From positions 1 to 18,419 of the forward strand of contig CAKZXL010000585.1 in the NCBI GenBank assembly GCA_937883885.1: 18,419 bases of DNA, given 5' to 3'. Positions 1-7,562 of this stretch are shown here, in pieces. This stretch comes from an uncultured Aquincola sp. Its GTDB lineage: Bacteria > Pseudomonadota > Gammaproteobacteria > Burkholderiales > Burkholderiaceae. Numbering within the stretch: position 1 is the stretch's first letter; the number at the start of each line of letters is the position of its first letter. The notes under the pieces are model-generated. The model searched no databases. It was not told the DNA's origin and worked only from the letters and a program-made list of their open reading frames with translations. The position numbers and the translations under genes are program-made.

Positions 1-193
1 GCCCGCCTTCGAGCTGCCGGCCTACACCACCGCCAAGCTCACCGGCTACTGGCGCATCACGCCCACGCTGCGGCTGACGCTGGACATCGACAACGTGTTT
101 GACCGCGACATCTACACCAGCTCCTACAGCCGCGTGTGGGTGACGCCGGGCACGCCGCGCAACTTCACGCTGGGGCTGCAGGCCCGGTTCTGA
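1..193 (+). CDS. TonB-dependent receptor, C-terminal fragment
   Basis: The frame opens before the window. About 63 residues are visible, from PAFELPAYTTAKL to LGLQARF, then TGA at 191-193. The segment LTLDIDNVFDRDIYTSSYSRVWVTPGTPRNFTLGLQARF is split here only by its content: a 'DNVFDRDIYTSSY' strand, a 'PGTPRNFTLGL' turn-strand and a terminal Phe. This is the usual end of a 22-strand outer-membrane receptor barrel of the siderophore-receptor type, and the terminal aromatic residue is the signal for barrel assembly. The plug and most of the barrel are outside the window, so the ligand cannot be named. The stop overlaps the ribosome-binding site of the ABC ATPase that follows, so receptor and exporter are probably co-transcribed. 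Confidence 0.85.
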   Translation, partial: PAFELPAYTTAKLTGYWRITPTLRLTLDIDNVFDRDIYTSSYSRVWVTPGTPRNFTLGLQARF

Positions 194-204
194 GGACCTT
201 CACG

Positions 205-945
205 ATGACCGAGACCCTTCCCCCGCCGCCGGTGCTGCAAGCCAGCGCCGTGACCGCCCGCTACGGCACGCGCACCGTGCTGCACGGGCTCGACCTGACG
301 GTGCAGGCCGGCGAGATCTATGCGCTGCTGGGCGCCAACGGCGCCGGCAAGACCACCACGCTCAGCCTGTTCCTGGGCTTTTTGCAGCCGGCCTCCGGCC
401 AGGTGCGGGTGGACGGTCTCGACCCGGTGACCCAGCCTGCCGCCGCCCGCAGCCGGCTGGCCTACATCCCCGAGAACGTGGCGCTGTACGAGCACCTCAG
501 CGCGCGCGAGAACCTGAGCTACCTGCTGCACCTGGCCGGCCAGCCGGCCGAGGCGGCCGACATCGGCCGCGCGCTGGCCGAAGCCGGCCTGGACAGCGCC
601 GCCCACGACCGCCGCGTGGGCGGCTTTTCCAAGGGCATGCGGCAGAAGGTGGCCATTGCGCTGGCGCTGGCGCGGCGGGTGCCGGCGCTGCTGCTGGACG
701 AGCCCACCTCGGGCCTGGACCCACGCGCCACCGCCGAATTCAGCCGCCTGCTGCTGTGGCTGCGGGACCAGGGCGTGGCGGTACTGATGGTCACCCACGA
801 CCTGCTGGGCGCGGCAGACGTGGCCGACCGCATCGGCTTCATCGACGGTGGCCGCCTGCGCGAGGAAGTGGCCGCCGCCGGCAGCGAACGCTTCGACGTG
901 CGCCAGCTGCACCAGCGTTATGCCGCGCCCGAGGTGGCGGCATGA
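205..945 (+). CDS. ABC transporter ATP-binding protein (ABC-2 exporter family)
   Basis: A 246-residue nucleotide-binding subunit that should hydrolyse ATP at the inner face of the cytoplasmic membrane for the two permeases downstream. Visible motifs in order: Walker A GANGAGKTT at 43-51, Q-loop region with YIPE at 87-90 (Glu in place of Gln, common in the NatA/NosF/CcmA group), a divergent signature FSKGM at 141-145 instead of LSGGQ, Walker B ALLLDE at 161-166, D-loop SGLD at 169-172 and switch His198. I chose the ATG at 205 because GAGGA (192-196) lies 8 bases upstream. A longer reading from a GTG at 136 would overlap the receptor. The gene ends in an ATGA overlap with the first permease. 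The substrate is unknown. Confidence 0.92.
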   Translation: MTETLPPPPVLQASAVTARYGTRTVLHGLDLTVQAGEIYALLGANGAGKTTTLSLFLGFLQPASGQVRVDGLDPVTQPAAARSRLAYIPENVALYEHLSARENLSYLLHLAGQPAEAADIGRALAEAGLDSAAHDRRVGGFSKGMRQKVAIALALARRVPALLLDEPTSGLDPRATAEFSRLLLWLRDQGVAVLMVTHDLLGAADVADRIGFIDGGRLREEVAAAGSERFDVRQLHQRYAAPEVAA

Positions 946-2423
946 CGGCCGCCGTGCCCGTGGCCCATGCCGCGCCGGCCACCCGCCCGCGCCCTGGCGG
1001 CATGGTGCGCCGCATCGCCCAGGAAGAGTGGCGGCTGCTGCGCCGCGACAAGGTGGCGCTGCCCGCGCTGGCGCTGTTGCTGATGCTGCTGGTGGCCGCT
1101 GCCTTCACCGCCTGGGACAGCCAGCGCAGCGCCGAGGCGCAGCGCAGCCGCTACCAGGCGCAGGCGCATGAAGAATTCGAATCGCAGCCCGACCGCCACC
1201 CGCACCGCATGGTGCACTACGGCCATTTCGTGTTCCGGCCGCTGAGCCCGCTGGCCGCCTTCGACCCCGGCGTGGACGGCTACACCGGCCACACGCTGTA
1301 CCTGGAAGGCCACCGGCAGAACAGCGCCAACTTCGGCGACGTGCGGCAGTCGTCGCTGCTGCTGCGCTTCGGCCAGCTCACGCCCGCCTTCGTGCTGCAG
1401 GTGCTGGCGCCGCTGCTGCTGGTGTTCATCGGCCATGCATCGGTGGCGCGCGAGCGTGAATCGGGCACGCTGCGGGTGCTGCTGGCGCAAGGCCTGCGGC
1501 CCGGCCAGCTGGTGGCCGGCAAGCTGCTGGCCTTGGGCGGCGTGGCGGCGCTGATGCTGCTGCCCGCAGCCGTGGCGCTGGCCGCCATCGCCGGCACCAC
1601 CACGGCGCCGGCCGGCCTGGCTGCGCTGCTGCTGGCCGCGCATGGGCTGTGGCTGGCGCTGTGGGTGCTGGCGGTGGTGGCCGTCTCGGCCTGGCTGCCG
1701 CGCGGGCGCGATGCGCTGGTGGCGCTGCTGGCCGCCTGGGCCTGCAGCGTGGTGCTGGTGCCGCGCCTGGCGCCGGAGGCCGCGGCATCGCTGCTGGCCC
1801 TGCCCACCCGCTTCGAGACCGACATCCAGGTGGCCCGTGAGCTGGCCGCGCTGGGCGACAGCCACAACCCGAACGACCCGTACTTCAACGCCTTCAAGCA
1901 GAAGGTGCTGGCGCAGTACGGCGTCAGCCGGGTGGAAGACCTGCCCGTCAACTACAAGCGCCTGCTGGGCATGGAAGGTGAACGCCTGACCAGCGAACTG
2001 TTCAACCGCCATGCCGCCGAGAGCTTCGGCCGCCAGACCGACCAGCTGCAATGGGTGGACCGCTTCGCGCTGCTGAGCCCGGTGCTGGCGCTGCGCCGTG
2101 TGTCCATGGCTGCGGCCGGCACCGACCTGGCCAGCTACCGGCGTTTCGTCGAGCAGGCCGAGCAATACCGCTACCACCTGGTGCAGGCGCTCAACCAGCT
2201 GCAGGCCGACAAGGTGCAGTTCACGCAGGACAAGTCCACCCGCGACGTGCGCATCGGCCGCGAGCACTGGCACGGCCTGGCCGACTTCTCCTTCACGCCG
2301 CCACCGGCCACCGATGCGCTGCGCCGGGCCGCGCCCGCGGCCGTGGTGCTGCTGGCCTGGGCCGGCGTGCTGGCGCTGCTGCTGGCCGCGGCCACCCGCC
2401 GCCTGGGGAGGCTGGTGCGATGA
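942..2423 (+). CDS. ABC-2 type permease, DUF3526-like (first subunit)
   Basis: A 493-residue integral membrane subunit. One N-terminal membrane segment lies at about 38-57. A large periplasmic loop follows to about 145, then a block of membrane segments at about 146-165, 195-218, 226-250 and 257-275. A second soluble loop precedes a final membrane segment near 465-485. The sequence ARERESGTLRVLLAQG (169-184) after the second helix is the coupling-helix region typical of ABC-2 permeases. A long extracytoplasmic loop between helix 1 and helix 2 is characteristic of the DUF3526 permeases that sit beside TonB receptors. The ATG at 942 overlaps the ATPase stop (ATGA), and its own stop overlaps the next start, so translation is probably coupled. 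The cargo is not evident. Confidence 0.88.
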   Translation: MTAAVPVAHAAPATRPRPGGMVRRIAQEEWRLLRRDKVALPALALLLMLLVAAAFTAWDSQRSAEAQRSRYQAQAHEEFESQPDRHPHRMVHYGHFVFRPLSPLAAFDPGVDGYTGHTLYLEGHRQNSANFGDVRQSSLLLRFGQLTPAFVLQVLAPLLLVFIGHASVARERESGTLRVLLAQGLRPGQLVAGKLLALGGVAALMLLPAAVALAAIAGTTTAPAGLAALLLAAHGLWLALWVLAVVAVSAWLPRGRDALVALLAAWACSVVLVPRLAPEAAASLLALPTRFETDIQVARELAALGDSHNPNDPYFNAFKQKVLAQYGVSRVEDLPVNYKRLLGMEGERLTSELFNRHAAESFGRQTDQLQWVDRFALLSPVLALRRVSMAAAGTDLASYRRFVEQAEQYRYHLVQALNQLQADKVQFTQDKSTRDVRIGREHWHGLADFSFTPPPATDALRRAAPAAVVLLAWAGVLALLLAAATRRLGRLVR

Positions 2424-3790
2424 AAGCCTGGACCCATGAAGCACGCCTGCTGCTGCGCAGCCGGCCGGCCGTGGCCGCGCTGGTGCTGCTGCTGGCGCTG
2501 TCCACGCTGGCGGTGCTGGCCGGCCTGCGCGAGGTGGCCCGCCAGCAGCACACGCTGGCCCACCTGGCACAGCTGCAGCAGCAGGTGCTGCAAGAGCAGG
2601 CCGACAAGCTCACCCGCGCCGGTGACGCGGGCAATGCCGCCTACTACACCTTCCACGACACCTGGGATGCGCCTTCGCCGGCCGCCTTCCTGGCGCTGGG
2701 CCTGCGCGATGCCACGCCCTACGTGCTGCGCGTGCGTGCGCTGGCGCTGCAGGCGCAGCTGCATGAAGGCGAGACCTTCAACCCCGAGCTGGCGCTGGCG
2801 GGTCGCTTCGACTATGCCTTCGTGCTCGTGTACCTGGCGCCGCTGGTGCTGATCGCGCTGCTGTACGACCTGGTGTCGGGCGAGCGGCGGGCCGGCCGGC
2901 TGGGGCTGCTGCTGGCCTTGCCTGGCGGCAGCGGGCGCGGGCTGTGGCTGCGCCGCGCCGGCCTGCGCGCGGGGCTGGCCCTGGGTGGCCTGCTGCTGCC
3001 GGTGCTGGCCGCGGCCCTGTGGCAGGGCATGCCGGTGCGACTGCTGGCCGGCGTGGTGGCGGCCACCACGGCCTATGTGCTGTTCTGGGCGGCGCTGTCG
3101 GTGGTGCTGGCCACCCGCATCGCCAGCCCGGCCGCCAGTGCCACCGCGCTGGTGGGCGGCTGGGTGCTGCTGACGCTGCTGCTGCCCACGCTGGCCAATG
3201 CGGTGCTGGCCCGCGCGGTGCCGGTGCACCAGGGCGTGGACCTGATGCTGGCGCAGCGGCAGGCGGTGCACGGCGCCTGGGACGAACCGCGCGAGGCCAC
3301 GCTGCAGCGCTTCTTCCAGACGCATCCGCAGTGGCGGCACAGCACGGCGCTGCCGGCCGGCTTCAGCTGGAAGTGGTACTACGCCTTCCAGCAACTGGGC
3401 GATGAATCGGTGGCCGACGCGTTCCAGGCCTACCGCGCCAGCCTGCAGGCCCGCCAGCAGTGGACGGCCCGGCTGGGCTGGCTGCTGCCCGGCGTGGGCG
3501 TGCAGACGGCGCTGCACCGCCAGGCCGACACCGACCTGCAGGCCCAGCTGGCCTACCAGGACGACATCGCCGCCTTCCATGCGCGGCTGCGGCAGTACTA
3601 CTACCCCTACCTGTTCGACGAGCGGCGCTTCACCCGCCACGACTTCGCGGCGCAGCCGCGCTTCGTGGCCCGCCCGCGGCCTGAAGAGGTGGCGGGCGCG
3701 TCTCTGGCCGGCCTGGCCGTGGCCGCGCTGGTGGCGGCTGCGCTGGCTTGGCGCTGGCCTACCAGGGCTGGTTGGCCGGACCGACGGTGA
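2420..3790 (+). CDS. ABC-2 type permease, DUF3526-like (second subunit)
   Basis: A 456-residue paralogue of the preceding permease with the same plan. Helix 1 is at about 17-35. A periplasmic loop to about 130 includes a short Gln/Leu coiled-coil-like stretch (HLAQLQQQVLQEQ). Helix 2 is in YAFVLVYLAPLVLIALLYD, followed by the coupling motif SGERRAGRLGLLLALPGG. Further helices are followed by a soluble segment (about 260-425) and a last helix near 430-447. The two permeases would form a heterodimer driven by the upstream ATPase. The start ATG at 2420 overlaps the previous stop. The 3' end runs 32 bases into the end of the convergent dehydrogenase gene. No terminator is seen between them. Confidence 0.87.
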   Translation: MKAWTHEARLLLRSRPAVAALVLLLALSTLAVLAGLREVARQQHTLAHLAQLQQQVLQEQADKLTRAGDAGNAAYYTFHDTWDAPSPAAFLALGLRDATPYVLRVRALALQAQLHEGETFNPELALAGRFDYAFVLVYLAPLVLIALLYDLVSGERRAGRLGLLLALPGGSGRGLWLRRAGLRAGLALGGLLLPVLAAALWQGMPVRLLAGVVAATTAYVLFWAALSVVLATRIASPAASATALVGGWVLLTLLLPTLANAVLARAVPVHQGVDLMLAQRQAVHGAWDEPREATLQRFFQTHPQWRHSTALPAGFSWKWYYAFQQLGDESVADAFQAYRASLQARQQWTARLGWLLPGVGVQTALHRQADTDLQAQLAYQDDIAAFHARLRQYYYPYLFDERRFTRHDFAAQPRFVARPRPEEVAGASLAGLAVAALVAAALAWRWPTRAGWPDRR

Positions 3791-4502
3791 GTTCGCTGAC
3801 CGCGGTGTCTTCCGGCTGGTCGATCGCGAAGGCCACCGCGCTGGCGATGCGCTCGGGCGAGATGCCGTAGGTCTGGTACAGGCCCTGCATCGCGCCCAGC
3901 GTGGAAGCATCGCTGATGCTGCCCAGCAGCTCGGTGTTGATCGCCGCCGGGTAGACGGTGGTGGTGCGGATGTTCGTGCCTTCCATCGCCGATTCCATGC
4001 GCAGCACTTCCATGAAGTTGCGCACGAACCACTTGCTGCCGCCGTACACCGCACAGCCCGGATAAGCCTTCAGGCCTGCCACCGATGAGGTGGCGATCAC
4101 CTGGCCCGACTTCTGCGCGACGAAGCTGGGCAGCACCGCCGCCACGCCGTTGAGCACGCCGGTGATGTTGACGTCCACCATCTGCTGCCACTCGTGCGTT
4201 TTCATCGCCGACAGCGGCGAGACGGGCATCAGGCCGGCGTTGAGGAACGTGACGTCCACGCGACCGAACTCGGCCTTGGCCAGCTCAACCAGCCGGTCGT
4301 TGTCTTCCTGGCGGGTCACGTCCAACGTGCGCCAGACCACGGCGCCGCCGCTGGCGCGGATGTCCTGCGCGATCTGCTGCAGCCGGTCTTCGCGGCGTGC
4401 GCCCAGCACCACCTTGGCGCCGCGGCTGGCCAGCATCCGGGCGGTGGCTTCGCCGATGCCGGAAGAAGCACCGGTGATGATGACGACCTTGTCCTTGATC
4501 AT
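3759..4502 (-). CDS. Short-chain dehydrogenase/reductase (SDR), classical type
   Basis: A 247-residue NAD(P)-dependent oxidoreductase, the normal length for a classical SDR. Visible features: cofactor motif TGASSGIG at 10-17; Asp61-Val62, which contacts the adenine; NAG at 88-90; tetrad Asn112, Ser139 or Ser140, Tyr153 and Lys157 (YGGSK). The residues after strand 2 (GARRED) include basic residues, which favours NADP(H). The substrate is unknown. I chose the ATG at 4502 because AGGAA lies about 6 bases upstream; the longer frame to 4622 runs into the hydrolase gene. It follows the hydrolase by 19 bases and should be its operon partner, under control of the divergent LysR regulator. Its last 32 bases overlap the opposite permease gene. 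Confidence 0.93.
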   Translation of the reverse strand: MIKDKVVIITGASSGIGEATARMLASRGAKVVLGARREDRLQQIAQDIRASGGAVVWRTLDVTRQEDNDRLVELAKAEFGRVDVTFLNAGLMPVSPLSAMKTHEWQQMVDVNITGVLNGVAAVLPSFVAQKSGQVIATSSVAGLKAYPGCAVYGGSKWFVRNFMEVLRMESAMEGTNIRTTTVYPAAINTELLGSISDASTLGAMQGLYQTYGISPERIASAVAFAIDQPEDTAVSELTVGPANQPW

Positions 4503-4521
4503 GAGGGTTTCCTGGTGAAGG

Positions 4522-5673
4522 TCAGGCCGCTGCAGGCGCGGCCAGGTGTTGGCGGAAGAAGGCGGTGAGCCGGTCGAAGGGGATCTTGTCCAGCCGGTCG
4601 TACAGGTCGACATGGTCGGCACCCGGCACGATCAGCAGTTCCTTCGGGCTGGCCGCTTCGCGGTAAGCGTCTTCCGAGTAGTAGCGCGAATGCGCGTTTT
4701 CGCCGGCCACCAGCAGCAGCGGACGCGGCGCGATCATCTCGATGTGCGCCGCCATCGGAAAGGCGAAGAACGCCATCGGCGTGGTGGCCGTCCACGCCGT
4801 GGTGGAGTTGATGCTGCGCGGGTGGAAGCCGCGCGGCTGGCGGTAGTAGTTGAAGAACGCACGCAGCACCGGGTTGGCATCGGCGGGCAGCGTTTCGGGC
4901 AGCCCGCGCGTGCTGCGAACCATGTGGCCTTCGGCATCGAACGGCACCTCGTGCAGGCCGGGCGCGTAGCGGCCGCTTTCCGCATCAGCCCAGCGCTGCT
5001 GGCCCAGGTACGCCAGGATCTGCCGGCGTTGCGCCAGCGTGTAGCCATCCTGGTAGCCGCGGCTGATGCTGCGCGACATGTCGTACATCGAGGTGGTGGC
5101 CACCGCCTTGATGCGCGGATCGACGGACGCCGCCGTCAGCACCATGCCGGCAAAGCCGCAAATGCCGATGGCCCCGATGCGCTGACGGTCGACGTTGGGC
5201 AGCAGGCCCAGAAAGTCCACCGCGGCGCTGAAGTCTTCGGTGTTGATGTCGGGCGAGGCCACGTTCCGCGGCAGGCCGCCGCTTTCACCGGTGTACGAAG
5301 GATCGAAGGCCAGCGTGAGAAAGCCGCGCTCGGCCAGGGTCTGCGCATACAGGCCCGACGACTGTTCCTTGACCGCGCCGAAGGGCCCGCCGATGGCCAG
5401 TGCAGCCAGCCGGCCTGCAGCGCCCTTGGGTTGATAGAGATCGGCCGCCAGCGTGATGCCGTAGCGGTTGCGAAAGCTCACCTTGCGGTGCACGACCTTG
5501 TCGCTGCGGGGGAAGGTCTTGTCCCAGGCGCTACCCAAAGCCAGCGCGGGGCTGACGGCCTGCGGTGCGGCCTGGGCACCCAGGCTGGCCACGCCCAGGG
5601 TGGCGGCGCTGATCATGAGCGCGCTGCGACGGTCCATGCCCTGCGCGCCAGGGCTTTCAAGCGGTTGGTTCAT
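4522..5673 (-). CDS. Exported alpha/beta hydrolase (YcjY/COG1073-like)
   Basis: A 383-residue protein. The N-terminus has Arg-Arg at 15-16 (MDRRSAL) followed by a hydrophobic stretch and AQA at 33-35, so a Tat-type signal peptide is likely. The catalytic domain starts near 60. The nucleophile elbow reads GICGFAG at 170-176, placing Cys172 where most hydrolases have Ser. The probable catalytic His is His354 in GADHVDLYD, and the acid may be Glu325 or Asp335 in the segment GENAHSRYYSEDAY. Homologues of this type usually have GICGSGG, so Phe after CG is unusual. The start at 5673 lacks a clear ribosome-binding site. The Met at residue 13 (codon 5635-5637) is an alternative that keeps the signal peptide. 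It is divergent from the LysR gene and upstream of the dehydrogenase. Confidence 0.87.
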   Translation of the reverse strand: MNQPLESPGAQGMDRRSALMISAATLGVASLGAQAAPQAVSPALALGSAWDKTFPRSDKVVHRKVSFRNRYGITLAADLYQPKGAAGRLAALAIGGPFGAVKEQSSGLYAQTLAERGFLTLAFDPSYTGESGGLPRNVASPDINTEDFSAAVDFLGLLPNVDRQRIGAIGICGFAGMVLTAASVDPRIKAVATTSMYDMSRSISRGYQDGYTLAQRRQILAYLGQQRWADAESGRYAPGLHEVPFDAEGHMVRSTRGLPETLPADANPVLRAFFNYYRQPRGFHPRSINSTTAWTATTPMAFFAFPMAAHIEMIAPRPLLLVAGENAHSRYYSEDAYREAASPKELLIVPGADHVDLYDRLDKIPFDRLTAFFRQHLAAPAAA

Positions 5674-5702
5674 GGAGCGGATTCTGGAAATCCGCGGCCG
5701 GC

Positions 5703-5737
5703 TTGACTAGCTAATCAAAGCTTCTATGTTCAATTAG
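5703..5737. promoter_or_regulatory. Divergent LysR / hydrolase promoter region with dyads
   Basis: This AT-rich island in the 98-base gap lies between two divergent starts. On the plus strand, TTGACT (5703-5708) and TATGTT (5725-5730), 16 bases apart, could be the -35 and -10 of the LysR gene. Two symmetrical elements are visible: GACTAGCTAATC at 5705-5716, which matches its own reverse complement at 10 of 12 positions, and CTAAT (5711-5715) paired with ATTAG (5733-5737). LysR regulators commonly bind such dyads in the gap next to their own gene. The assignment is inference from position and symmetry. Confidence 0.5.
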
Positions 5738-5771
5738 CCTGGCTGATCAATCCGCGTGGGACACTGGCGTC

Positions 5772-6686
5772 GTGATCAAGCGCAACCTCAACGACCTGCT
5801 GTCCTTCGTCACCGTCGCGCGCGAAGGCAGCTTCACCCGCGCGGCGGCGCATCTGGGCGTCACGCAGTCGGCGCTCAGCCAGGCCATCAGCGGGCTGGAG
5901 GCGCGGCTGGAAATCCGGCTGCTCACCCGCACCACGCGCAGCGTGTCGCCCACCGCGGCCGGTGAGCGGCTGCTGCGGGCCATCGGCCACCGCTTCGACG
6001 AGATCGAGACCGAACTGGACGAGCTGTCCGCGCTGCGCGACAAGCCCTCCGGCACGGTGCGCATCACCTGCGGCGACCATGTGCTGCGCCACACACTGCT
6101 GCCGCGGCTGGCGCCGCTGCTGCTGGCCTACCCCGACATCCAGCTCGAGTTCGACATGAACTACGGCTTTCGCGACATCGTGGCCGACCGCTTCGATGCC
6201 GGCGTGCGCCTGGGCGACACCATCGACAAGGACATGATCGCCGTGCCGCTGGGCCCGCGGCTGCGCATGGCCGCAGTGGCATCGCCCGACTACTTCGCGC
6301 GGCAGGCGCCGCCCCGCACGCCGCACGAGCTGACGCAGCACCGCTGCATCAACCTGCGCTTTCCCACGCTGGGCGGGCTGTATGCCTGGGAGTTCGAGCG
6401 CCGCGGCAAGGCGCTGAAGGTGCGGGTGGACGGCCAGGTCACGCTCAACAGCACGCCGCACATCGTGCAGGCGGCCCTGCTGGGGCTGGGCATCGCCTAC
6501 CTGCCCGAAGAAGAGTTTGCGCCGCACCTGGAAGAGGGCCGGCTGCAACGCGTGCTGGAAGACTGGTGCCCGCCTTTCGAGGGCTACTACCTGTACTACC
6601 CGCACCGCCGCCAGCCATCACCGGCCTTCTCGCTGGTGGTGGACGCGCTGCGCCAGCCGCCGGCGCGGATGCGCAAGCGCAGCTGA
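5772..6686 (+). CDS. LysR-family transcriptional regulator
   Basis: A 304-residue regulator of standard LysR length. The winged helix-turn-helix lies at about 5-65 with the typical core FTRAAAHLGVTQSALSQAIS followed by GLEARLEIRLLTRTTR. The effector-binding domain spans about 90-295. The start is GTG at 5772, preceded by no strong ribosome-binding site; no better in-frame start is visible. It is divergent from the exported hydrolase and dehydrogenase genes and is probably their regulator. The effector cannot be told from sequence. The ending MRKRS is basic and precedes a terminator that faces the other way. Confidence 0.93.
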   Translation: MIKRNLNDLLSFVTVAREGSFTRAAAHLGVTQSALSQAISGLEARLEIRLLTRTTRSVSPTAAGERLLRAIGHRFDEIETELDELSALRDKPSGTVRITCGDHVLRHTLLPRLAPLLLAYPDIQLEFDMNYGFRDIVADRFDAGVRLGDTIDKDMIAVPLGPRLRMAAVASPDYFARQAPPRTPHELTQHRCINLRFPTLGGLYAWEFERRGKALKVRVDGQVTLNSTPHIVQAALLGLGIAYLPEEEFAPHLEEGRLQRVLEDWCPPFEGYYLYYPHRRQPSPAFSLVVDALRQPPARMRKRS

Positions 6687-6695
6687 AGCCGCCTC

Positions 6696-6735
6696 AAAAA
6701 ACAAGCCCGCCCACCCCGGCCAGGGTGAAGCGGGC
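6696..6735 (-). terminator. Rho-independent terminator for the PEP-CTERM gene
   Basis: Read on the minus strand, GCCCGC (6735-6730) pairs with GCGGGC (6710-6705). The inner arms CACCC and GGGTG extend the stem, and TTG followed by six T (6701-6696) comes next. A stem followed by a T-run is the classical intrinsic terminator. It lies 82 bases beyond the PEP-CTERM stop and 10 bases after the convergent LysR stop. On the plus strand there is no T-run after the stem, so it should work mainly on minus-strand transcripts. Confidence 0.75.
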
Positions 6736-6816
6736 CTTGAAGGCGGTGCAGCGGCTGGACCGGCCGGCTGCACCGGTGCGGCGCCACCGGCGCCGCGGTT
6801 GTCGTTGATGAAAGAC

Positions 6817-7455
6817 TCAGTCCTGACGTCGACGGCGAGCCAGGAACAGCATGGCGCCCAGGCCACCGGCCATCAGCGCATAGGTGCTGGGCTCGGGCAC
6901 CGGGGCCAGCGTCAGGTTGTCGAAGGCGACGGTGCCTTGCGTGTCCGCGAACTGGATCGATCGGGCCAGGCCACCGAACACCAGGCTGGTCTTTTCCCAG
7001 TTGCAGAAGGCCGTGTCGCTGCAGCCGGCGGTGGCATTGGCGTTCAGGCTCATCGAGCCCAGCAGCGTGCCGGTGCCGTTGAGGCCCGAGTACACGTTGA
7101 CCGTGTTGTTCAGCTGCGCAGCAGAGGCATAGAAGAACGACAGGTAGCCCGAGAAGCCGGCGGCCACGTTGACGAAGGCGTCGCCGCCCTGCACGAAGGC
7201 CACGGTGCCGGCGCTGGGTGCGTTCGAGAAATACGGGCCCAGCACGTCGTTGGTCAGCGACAGCATCGGCGAGGTGAAGGACACGCCGACGTTGCTGCCC
7301 ATGTTGCCGGCACCGCTGGTGCCGCCGTTGTAGAACTCGCCCACTTCGGTGCCGTAGTCGCCCACGCCCTCGAAGGTCAGGGTGATGGGGCTGGCAGCGA
7401 AAGCCGGCGCAGCGGCGGCGGTGGCCAGCGCGGCGATGAGCGCGAGATGCTTCAT
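6817..7455 (-). CDS. PEP-CTERM sorting-domain surface protein
   Basis: A 212-residue secreted protein. The signal peptide spans 1-20 (cleavage after AFA). The body is rich in Gly, Ser, Asn and Thr and looks beta-stranded. A possible disulfide pair is Cys145 and Cys151. The C-terminus is a full PEP-CTERM sorting signal: VPEPS at 186-190, a membrane segment to about 206, then RRRR at 207-210. Proteins of this type are processed by an exosortase (EpsH/XrtA family) and associate with exopolysaccharide in Gram-negative bacteria. No exosortase is in this window. The start is supported by a strong GAGGAGGT box a few bases upstream. It is a single-gene unit with its own terminator, and upstream lies a possible PhoB-type promoter. 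Confidence 0.93.
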   Translation of the reverse strand: MKHLALIAALATAAAAPAFAASPITLTFEGVGDYGTEVGEFYNGGTSGAGNMGSNVGVSFTSPMLSLTNDVLGPYFSNAPSAGTVAFVQGGDAFVNVAAGFSGYLSFFYASAAQLNNTVNVYSGLNGTGTLLGSMSLNANATAGCSDTAFCNWEKTSLVFGGLARSIQFADTQGTVAFDNLTLAPVPEPSTYALMAGGLGAMLFLARRRRQD

Positions 7456-7498
7456 GGGACTACCTCCTCGTGTGATAGTGTCGGTACAGGTTCAAACC

Positions 7499-7532
7499 AG
7501 TCTAGGGACGGTTTTTGACAGCTTGAAGGCGG
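7499..7532 (-). promoter_or_regulatory. Possible Pho-box promoter of the PEP-CTERM gene
   Basis: On the minus strand a good half-site CTGTCAA (7521-7515) is followed after exactly 10 bases by TAGACT (7504-7499) as a -10 element. Eleven bases upstream the partner half-site position holds CCGCCTT (7532-7526), which matches CTGTCAY only in part. The spacing equals that of the stronger boxes at 10891-10945 and 11449-11466. The predicted leader would be about 37 bases. Because one half-site is poor I hold this as a candidate only. Confidence 0.4.
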
Positions 7533-7559
7533 TGGCCCCTGCCGGTCACCGCGGCCACC
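7531..7559 (-). terminator. Weak hairpin after the fused spermidine synthase gene
   Basis: GGTGGCC (7531-7537) and GGCCACC (7553-7559) form a 7-base inverted repeat just after the stop codon of the large membrane protein gene. On the minus strand no T-run follows directly; only a short CAAAAACC stretch occurs further on. It could slow or end transcription, but is not a convincing intrinsic terminator. It partly overlaps the possible upstream PhoB half-site. Confidence 0.3.
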
Positions 7560-7562
7560 CCC

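Noticed and set aside
918..4054. Long minus-strand frames (550 and 627 residues) opposite the ABC permeases
   Set aside because: Same shadow composition; the plus-strand frames have motifs, membrane segments and coupled starts.
6736..6816. Possible small RNA or repeat element between the terminator and the PEP-CTERM stop
   Set aside because: Several short palindromes (CCGGCCGG, GGCGCC) are present, but they are ordinary for GC-rich DNA, with no promoter or conserved fold that I can recognise.
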